Of a DNA stretch of 64,000 bases, positions 60,396-64,000 are shown piece by piece (position 1 is the stretch's first letter; each line of letters starts with the position of its first letter). Both the position numbers and the translations under genes were made by a program. The notes beneath the pieces were generated by a model that was not told the DNA's origin, ran no database searches, and saw only the letters and a list, made by a program, of their open reading frames with translations. The DNA comes from Polycyclovorans sp964425915 (lineage in GTDB: Bacteria > Pseudomonadota > Gammaproteobacteria > Nevskiales > Nevskiaceae). The stretch lies in contig CAYROO010000003.1 of the NCBI GenBank assembly GCA_964425915.1, positions 372,001 to 436,000 of the forward strand, read 5' to 3'.

Positions 60396-60469
60396 GACCG
60401 GAATCTCTAGTAGTCGGTGGCGGTGAGAACGAAGCGAGACCAAGGCTCGGCGATAGCGCCGGGCGGGTC

Positions 60470-61000
60470 TTACTTCTTCTTCGCCTCCTTCATCACGACC
60501 TTTTCATTGAGGTAGCGAACACCCTTGCCCTTATAGGGCTCAGGCGGACGGAACCCCCGAATGTCGGCGGCCACCTGGCCCACCATGTGCTTATCAGCAC
60601 CCTTCACCACCACTTCGGTCTGCGACGGGGTTTCCACCGTCACGCCCTCAGGGATCGGATAGGCAATCGGGTGCGAAAAGCCCAATGCCAGGTTGATCAC
60701 CTTGCCCTGGGTCTGCGCACGGTAGCCGACGCCCACCAGCTGCAGGCGGCGCTCGTAGCCGGTCGTCACACCCACCACCATGTTGGCGATGATGGCGCGG
60801 ACGGTGCCGGACTTCGCCGGGTCCTTGGCAACCGATTCGGCGTTCATGGTCAGCACGCCGTCCTGAATTTCAATGTCCACGCCCTTGGGCAGCGGCAGGT
60901 CCAGGGACGCCTTGGCACCCTTGACGTTCACCACGCCGCCCTGCGACGTGACCTGCACGCCAGCGGGCAACTTCAGCGGATTCTTGGCAACTCGTGACAT
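60470..61000 (-). CDS. rplF: 50S ribosomal protein L6
   Basis: 176 residues. Begins MSRVAKNPLKLPAGVQV and has the C-terminal signature VAADIRGFRPPEPYKGKGVRYLNEKVVMKEAKKK. The two L6 repeats are intact. It lies 15 bases after rpsH. Confidence 0.99.
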   Translation of the reverse strand: MSRVAKNPLKLPAGVQVTSQGGVVNVKGAKASLDLPLPKGVDIEIQDGVLTMNAESVAKDPAKSGTVRAIIANMVVGVTTGYERRLQLVGVGYRAQTQGKVINLALGFSHPIAYPIPEGVTVETPSQTEVVVKGADKHMVGQVAADIRGFRPPEPYKGKGVRYLNEKVVMKEAKKK

Positions 61001-61015
61001 GTTCGTTCTTCCCGC

Positions 61016-61414
61016 TTAGGCGACGATGCAGAGCACTTCGCCACCATGCCCGGCGGCGCGCGCGGCACGATCGCTCACCACGCCGCTTGGCGTGGAGATG
61101 ATGGCGACGCCCAGCCCGCCGAGAACCTTCGGCAGCTCGTCCTTGTTCTTGTAAATGCGCAGCGCGGGACGGCTGACCCGCTGCAGGCGCTCGATCACCG
61201 GCTTGCCCTCGAAGTACTTCAGGGCCACGGTGATGACCTTCTTGTTGCCTTCCACCGCAACGACGTTGAAGTCGGCGATGTAGCCCTCGTCCTTGAGAAC
61301 CTTGGCGATGGCTTCCTTGACCTTGGAAGAGGGCGAGACAACCTGCTTTTTGCGGGCCATCTGACCGTTGCGGATACGGGTCAGGAAGTCGGCGATGGGA
61401 TCATGCATGCTCAT
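61016..61414 (-). CDS. rpsH: 30S ribosomal protein S8
   Basis: 132 residues. Begins MSMHDPIADFLTRIRNGQMARKKQVV and ends GLGVAIISTPSGVVSDRAARAAGHGGEVLCIVA. In E. coli S8 is the translational repressor of the spc operon, acting near rplE. Standard position after rpsN. Confidence 0.99.
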   Translation of the reverse strand: MSMHDPIADFLTRIRNGQMARKKQVVSPSSKVKEAIAKVLKDEGYIADFNVVAVEGNKKVITVALKYFEGKPVIERLQRVSRPALRIYKNKDELPKVLGGLGVAIISTPSGVVSDRAARAAGHGGEVLCIVA

Positions 61415-61426
61415 AGTGGTGGCCTC

Positions 61427-61732
61427 TTACCAGCTCGCCTTCTTCAGGCCCGGAACCTCACCACGCATGGCTGCTTCACGCAGCTTATGACGGGCAAGGC
61501 CGAACTTGGCGTACACGCCGCGGGTGCGGCCGGTGAGCTTGCAGCGGTTGCGCTGACGGGTGTAGCTGGCGTCGCGCGGCATTTTCTGCAGCTTGACGAC
61601 GGCTTCCATACGATCGTCCATGGACGTCTCGGGATTGGCAATCTGCTCACGCAGCGCCTGCCGTTTCTTGCCCAGCTTGGCGACCAGCTTGGCGCGCTTC
61701 TTTTCGCGCTCGATCATGTTCGTCTTGGCCAT
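61427..61732 (-). CDS. rpsN: 30S ribosomal protein S14, zinc-independent form
   Basis: 101 residues. The long C-minus form without CxxC zinc motifs: MAKTNMIEREKKRAKLVAKLG, RDASYTRQRNRCKLTGRTRGVYAKFGLARHKLREAAMRGEVPGLKKASW (given here in two parts of family sequence). It lies between rplE and rpsH as in other gammaproteobacteria. Confidence 0.99.
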   Translation of the reverse strand: MAKTNMIEREKKRAKLVAKLGKKRQALREQIANPETSMDDRMEAVVKLQKMPRDASYTRQRNRCKLTGRTRGVYAKFGLARHKLREAAMRGEVPGLKKASW

Positions 61733-61748
61733 GTGCTTTGCTCGCTCG

Positions 61749-62285
61749 TTACTTGCGGAACGGGAAGCCGAACGCTTCCAACAGGGCCTGGCCCTGGGCG
61801 TCGTTCTTCGCCGTCGTGGTGATGGAGATATTCATGCCGCGGGTGGCATCGACCTTGTCATAGTCGATTTCCGGGAAGATGATCTGCTCGGTCACCCCGA
61901 AATTGAAATTGCCACGGCCATCGAATCCGCTGGCCTTGATGCCGCGGAAGTCGCGAACGCGCGGCAGTGCCACGGTGATCAAACGCTCGAGGAACTCGTA
62001 CATCCGCTCACGGCGCAAGGTCACCATCACACCCACCGGATAGTTCTCACGAATCTTGAAGCCGGCCACTGCGATGCGGGACTTGGTGATCACGGGTTTC
62101 TGACCGGCAATCGCGGTCATATCCGACACCGCGTGCTCGATGACCTTGCGATCCATGGTCGCTTCGCCGACACCCATGTTCAGGGTGATCTTGCTCAGAC
62201 GGGGCACTTCCATCGCGCCCAGCACCAGCTCCTTGCGAAGCTTGGGCACCACGTCATTGATGTAATAGGTTTGCAGGTTTGACAT
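61749..62285 (-). CDS. rplE: 50S ribosomal protein L5
   Basis: 178 residues. Contains KITLNMGVGEATMDRKVIEHAVSDM, KPVITKSRIAVAGFKIRENYPVG and NFGVTEQIIFPEIDYDKVDATRGMNI, all L5 landmarks. It binds 5S rRNA. It follows rplX by 12 bases. Confidence 0.99.
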   Translation of the reverse strand: MSNLQTYYINDVVPKLRKELVLGAMEVPRLSKITLNMGVGEATMDRKVIEHAVSDMTAIAGQKPVITKSRIAVAGFKIRENYPVGVMVTLRRERMYEFLERLITVALPRVRDFRGIKASGFDGRGNFNFGVTEQIIFPEIDYDKVDATRGMNISITTTAKNDAQGQALLEAFGFPFRK

Positions 62286-62297
62286 CTTCGGGTTCCG

Positions 62298-62624
62298 TTA
62301 GGCGTCCACAGGCGTCTTGGTGGACTTGAACACGCGGACCTTGCGCTGGTCCGCACCCGAGCCCTCGATGACGATCGCCACGCGATCCGCCTTCTCGGCC
62401 TTGGGGTTCCACAGCATCACGTTCGAACGGTCGATCGGCATGGTCTTCTCGACCACCCCGCCGGCGACGCCCGCGTTGGGATTGGGACGCTGATGCTTCT
62501 TCACGACGTTGATGCCTTCCACCAGCACCTTGCCGTTAGCCAGCACCTGATCGACGCGACCGCGACGACCTTTGTCCTTGCCGGCGATGACGACGACGTC
62601 GTCGCCCTTCTTGATCTTGTTCAT
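62298..62624 (-). CDS. rplX: 50S ribosomal protein L24
   Basis: 108 residues. KOW motif at the N-terminus: MNKIKKGDDVVVIAGKDKGRRGRVDQVL, then VLVEGINVVKKHQRPNP. Typical length. It follows rplN by 12 bases. Confidence 0.99.
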   Translation of the reverse strand: MNKIKKGDDVVVIAGKDKGRRGRVDQVLANGKVLVEGINVVKKHQRPNPNAGVAGGVVEKTMPIDRSNVMLWNPKAEKADRVAIVIEGSGADQRKVRVFKSTKTPVDA

Positions 62625-62636
62625 GTCAGCTCGACC

Positions 62637-63002
62637 TCACATCACTTCAGGCGCAAGGGACACGATCTTCATGAACCGTTCGCGCAGCTCGCGCGTCACC
62701 GGCCCGAAGATACGGGTGCCCAGGGGCTCGCCCTTGCTCGACAGCAGCACGGCGGCATTGCTGTCGAAACGAATGGCAGAACCATCCGGACGGCGGATCG
62801 GGTGGCGGGTGCGAACCACGACGGCGTCGTGCACTTCGCCCTTCTTCACCTTGCCGCGCGGAATGGCGTCCTTGACGGTGACCTTCACCAGGTCGCCGAC
62901 TCCGGCATAACGCCGACGGGTGCTGCCCTTGACCTGGATCACCTGCACCAGCTTGGCGCCGCTGTTATCGGCTGCCTGCAGAAAGGATTCCTGTTGGATC
63001 AT
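62637..63002 (-). CDS. rplN: 50S ribosomal protein L14
   Basis: 121 residues. Begins MIQQESFLQAADNSGAKLVQVIQV and contains RTRHPIRRPDGSAIRFDSNAAVLL and GTRIFGPVTRELRERFMKIVSLAPEVM (core motifs). It overlaps rpsQ by 4 bases and starts the spc operon. Confidence 0.99.
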   Translation of the reverse strand: MIQQESFLQAADNSGAKLVQVIQVKGSTRRRYAGVGDLVKVTVKDAIPRGKVKKGEVHDAVVVRTRHPIRRPDGSAIRFDSNAAVLLSSKGEPLGTRIFGPVTRELRERFMKIVSLAPEVM

Positions 63003-63283
63003 GACACCACCCCGGCCTTCTCGATCACTTCAACCAGCTTGAACCGCTTGGTGCGCGACATCGGACGCGTTTCGATGACGGCAACCAGATCGCCTTCACC
63101 ACACTCGTTGTTCTCGTCATGCGCGTGCAGCTTGGTCGAACGGCGGATGTACTTGCCGTACAGCGGGTGACGCTCACGACGCTCAACGAGCACCGTGATG
63201 GTCTTGTTCGGCTTGGCGCTGGTGACCTTGCCGACGATGCGGCGATCACGCTCGGCCGCGGCGTTGTTGACTTGTTCGCTCAT
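62999..63283 (-). CDS. rpsQ: 30S ribosomal protein S17
   Basis: 94 residues. The S17 signature GKVTSAKPNKTITVLVERRERHPLYGKYIRRSTKLHAHDE is intact. It overlaps rpmC by 4 bases and rplN by 4 bases. OB-fold rRNA-binding protein. Confidence 0.99.
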   Translation of the reverse strand: MSEQVNNAAAERDRRIVGKVTSAKPNKTITVLVERRERHPLYGKYIRRSTKLHAHDENNECGEGDLVAVIETRPMSRTKRFKLVEVIEKAGVVS

Positions 63284-63486
63284 GACGCCTTCACCTGGCT
63301 CTGCATCATCGTCTTCACCCGGGCGATCTTCTTGCGAACTTCGCCGATCAGGTGTGACTTGTTCATCTGGCCGGTCGCTGCCTGCATGCGCAGGTTGAAC
63401 TGCTCCTTCCGCAAGGCCAGCAACTCGTCAGTCAATTCCTGGGCGCTCTTCGTCCGCAGGTCCTTCACGTATTCGGCCGCTTTCAT
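63280..63486 (-). CDS. rpmC: 50S ribosomal protein L29
   Basis: 68 residues, two-helix hairpin protein near the exit tunnel. Sequence MKAAEYVKDLRTKSAQEL, then LRKEQFNLRMQAATGQMNKSHLIGEVRKKIARVKT is typical. Its start overlaps the rplP stop by one base and its end overlaps rpsQ. Confidence 0.99.
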   Translation of the reverse strand: MKAAEYVKDLRTKSAQELTDELLALRKEQFNLRMQAATGQMNKSHLIGEVRKKIARVKTMMQSQVKAS

Positions 63487-63899
63487 TACAGGATGGTCCG
63501 GTTAACGAAGGTGGTTTTCACCGACAGCTTGGCGGCGGCCAGGCGGAACGCCTCGCGCGCCTCAGCTTCGGTGACGCCTTCCATTTCATAAAGCATCTTT
63601 CCAGGCTGCACCTTGGCAACCCAATACTCGACGTTGCCCTTGCCGGAGCCCATGCGGACTTCCAGCGGCTTCTTGGTCACCGGCACATCCGGGAAAATCC
63701 GGATCCACAGCTTGCCGCCACGCTTCACGTAGCGGGTGATCACACGGCGCGCAGACTCGATCTGGCGAGCGGTGATCCGGCCGTGCTCAGTGGACTTCAG
63801 GCCAAAATCGCCGAAGCTCACTTTGTTGCCGTTGAACGTCAGGCCCCGGTTGTGGCCCTTCATCTGCTTGCGGAACTTGGTCCGCTTAGGCTGCATCAT
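63486..63899 (-). CDS. rplP: 50S ribosomal protein L16
   Basis: 137 residues. Begins MMQPKRTKFRKQMKGHNRGLTFNGNKV; contains TARQIESARRVITRYVKRGGKLWIRIFPDVPVTKKP and GSGKGNVEYWVAKVQPGKMLYE. It lies 17 bases after rpsC in the S10 operon order. Confidence 0.99.
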   Translation of the reverse strand: MMQPKRTKFRKQMKGHNRGLTFNGNKVSFGDFGLKSTEHGRITARQIESARRVITRYVKRGGKLWIRIFPDVPVTKKPLEVRMGSGKGNVEYWVAKVQPGKMLYEMEGVTEAEAREAFRLAAAKLSVKTTFVNRTIL

Positions 63900-63916
63900 G
63901 ATGACGACTCCTGGGC

Positions 63917-64000
63917 TTAGGCCGTGACGGCCTCGGCGGCTTCATCCTTGCGGGCGCCGCGGCTGTTATCGAACACTTCGCCGTTGAACACCCACACCTT
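63917..64000 (-). CDS. rpsC: 30S ribosomal protein S3, C-terminal end only
   Basis: Only the last 27 codons and the TAA stop (63917-63919) are in the window; the rest lies beyond the right edge. The translated end is KVWVFNGEVFDNSRGARK followed by an acidic, Ala-rich tail DEAAEAVTA. KVWxFxGE is the conserved S3 C-terminal motif, and rpsC is the gene expected before rplP in the S10 operon. Confidence 0.93.
   Translation of the reverse strand, partial: KVWVFNGEVFDNSRGARKDEAAEAVTA

Overview
The window is GC-rich (roughly two-thirds G+C), densely coding, single-chromosome-type DNA. I see no insertion sequence, prophage, tRNA, rRNA or CRISPR array. The gene content and orders (S10-spc-alpha ribosomal genes, yrbG-kdsD-kdsC-lptC-lptA-lptB, ssb/MFS facing uvrA, ibaG-murA-hisG-hisD, rlmJ, TonB-dependent receptor with an STN domain, DUF1302/DUF1329 pair) indicate a Gram-negative gammaproteobacterium, plausibly near Xanthomonadales/Nevskiales. 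That placement is inference from gene content, not from a phylogeny.

Layout. 1-4.2 kb: the 3' part of parB, a YgjP-like metallohydrolase, a Tat-exported PhoX-type lipoprotein, a CigR/RcnB-like periplasmic protein and a Lon N-domain protein. 4.4-13.6 kb: an envelope region on the minus strand, with a small outer-membrane barrel, an autotransporter, a very large STN-type TonB-dependent receptor, and its FecR-like anti-sigma and FecI-like ECF sigma factor. 13.7-16.5 kb: arsC, an unknown gene and thiC under a TPP riboswitch. 16.7-18.7 kb: an ammonium transporter with a sigma-54 promoter, translationally coupled to an unknown gene. 18.7-21.7 kb: DUF1329 and DUF1302. 21.9-31.3 kb: a long minus-strand run of yadG-yadH-type ABC exporter, ibaG, murA, hisG, hisD, Na/Pi cotransporter, polyphosphate:AMP phosphotransferase, rlmJ and a Nudix hydrolase. 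31.4-38.3 kb (plus strand): photolyase, an RsmB-type methyltransferase and the Kdo/LPS-transport operon. 38.4-44.9 kb: a collagen-like DUF4394 lipoprotein, ssb, an MFS transporter and uvrA. 44.9-49.3 kb: an oligopeptide ABC importer. 49.4-54.3 kb: a TonB2/TtpC-type energy-transduction operon. 54.4-64 kb: rplQ back to rpsC.

How it fits together. The most interesting unit is the ECF sigma/FecR/receptor/autotransporter block. A 32-base two-part motif (10-base box, 10-base spacer, 12-base box) occurs with identical spacing upstream of both the sigma gene and the receptor gene, which makes it a strong candidate for the promoter read by this sigma factor and for positive autoregulation. The separate TonB-ExbB-ExbD-TtpC-DUF3450-TPR operon, preceded by a Fur-like palindrome, could power such a receptor. 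Nitrogen (sigma-54 amt), phosphate (PhoX, Na/Pi, polyphosphate kinase) and thiamine (riboswitch) control elements are also visible. Alternating palindromic REP/BIME-like repeats sit in three of the larger intergenic gaps. Apart from these regulatory and accessory parts, most of the window is conserved core genome.
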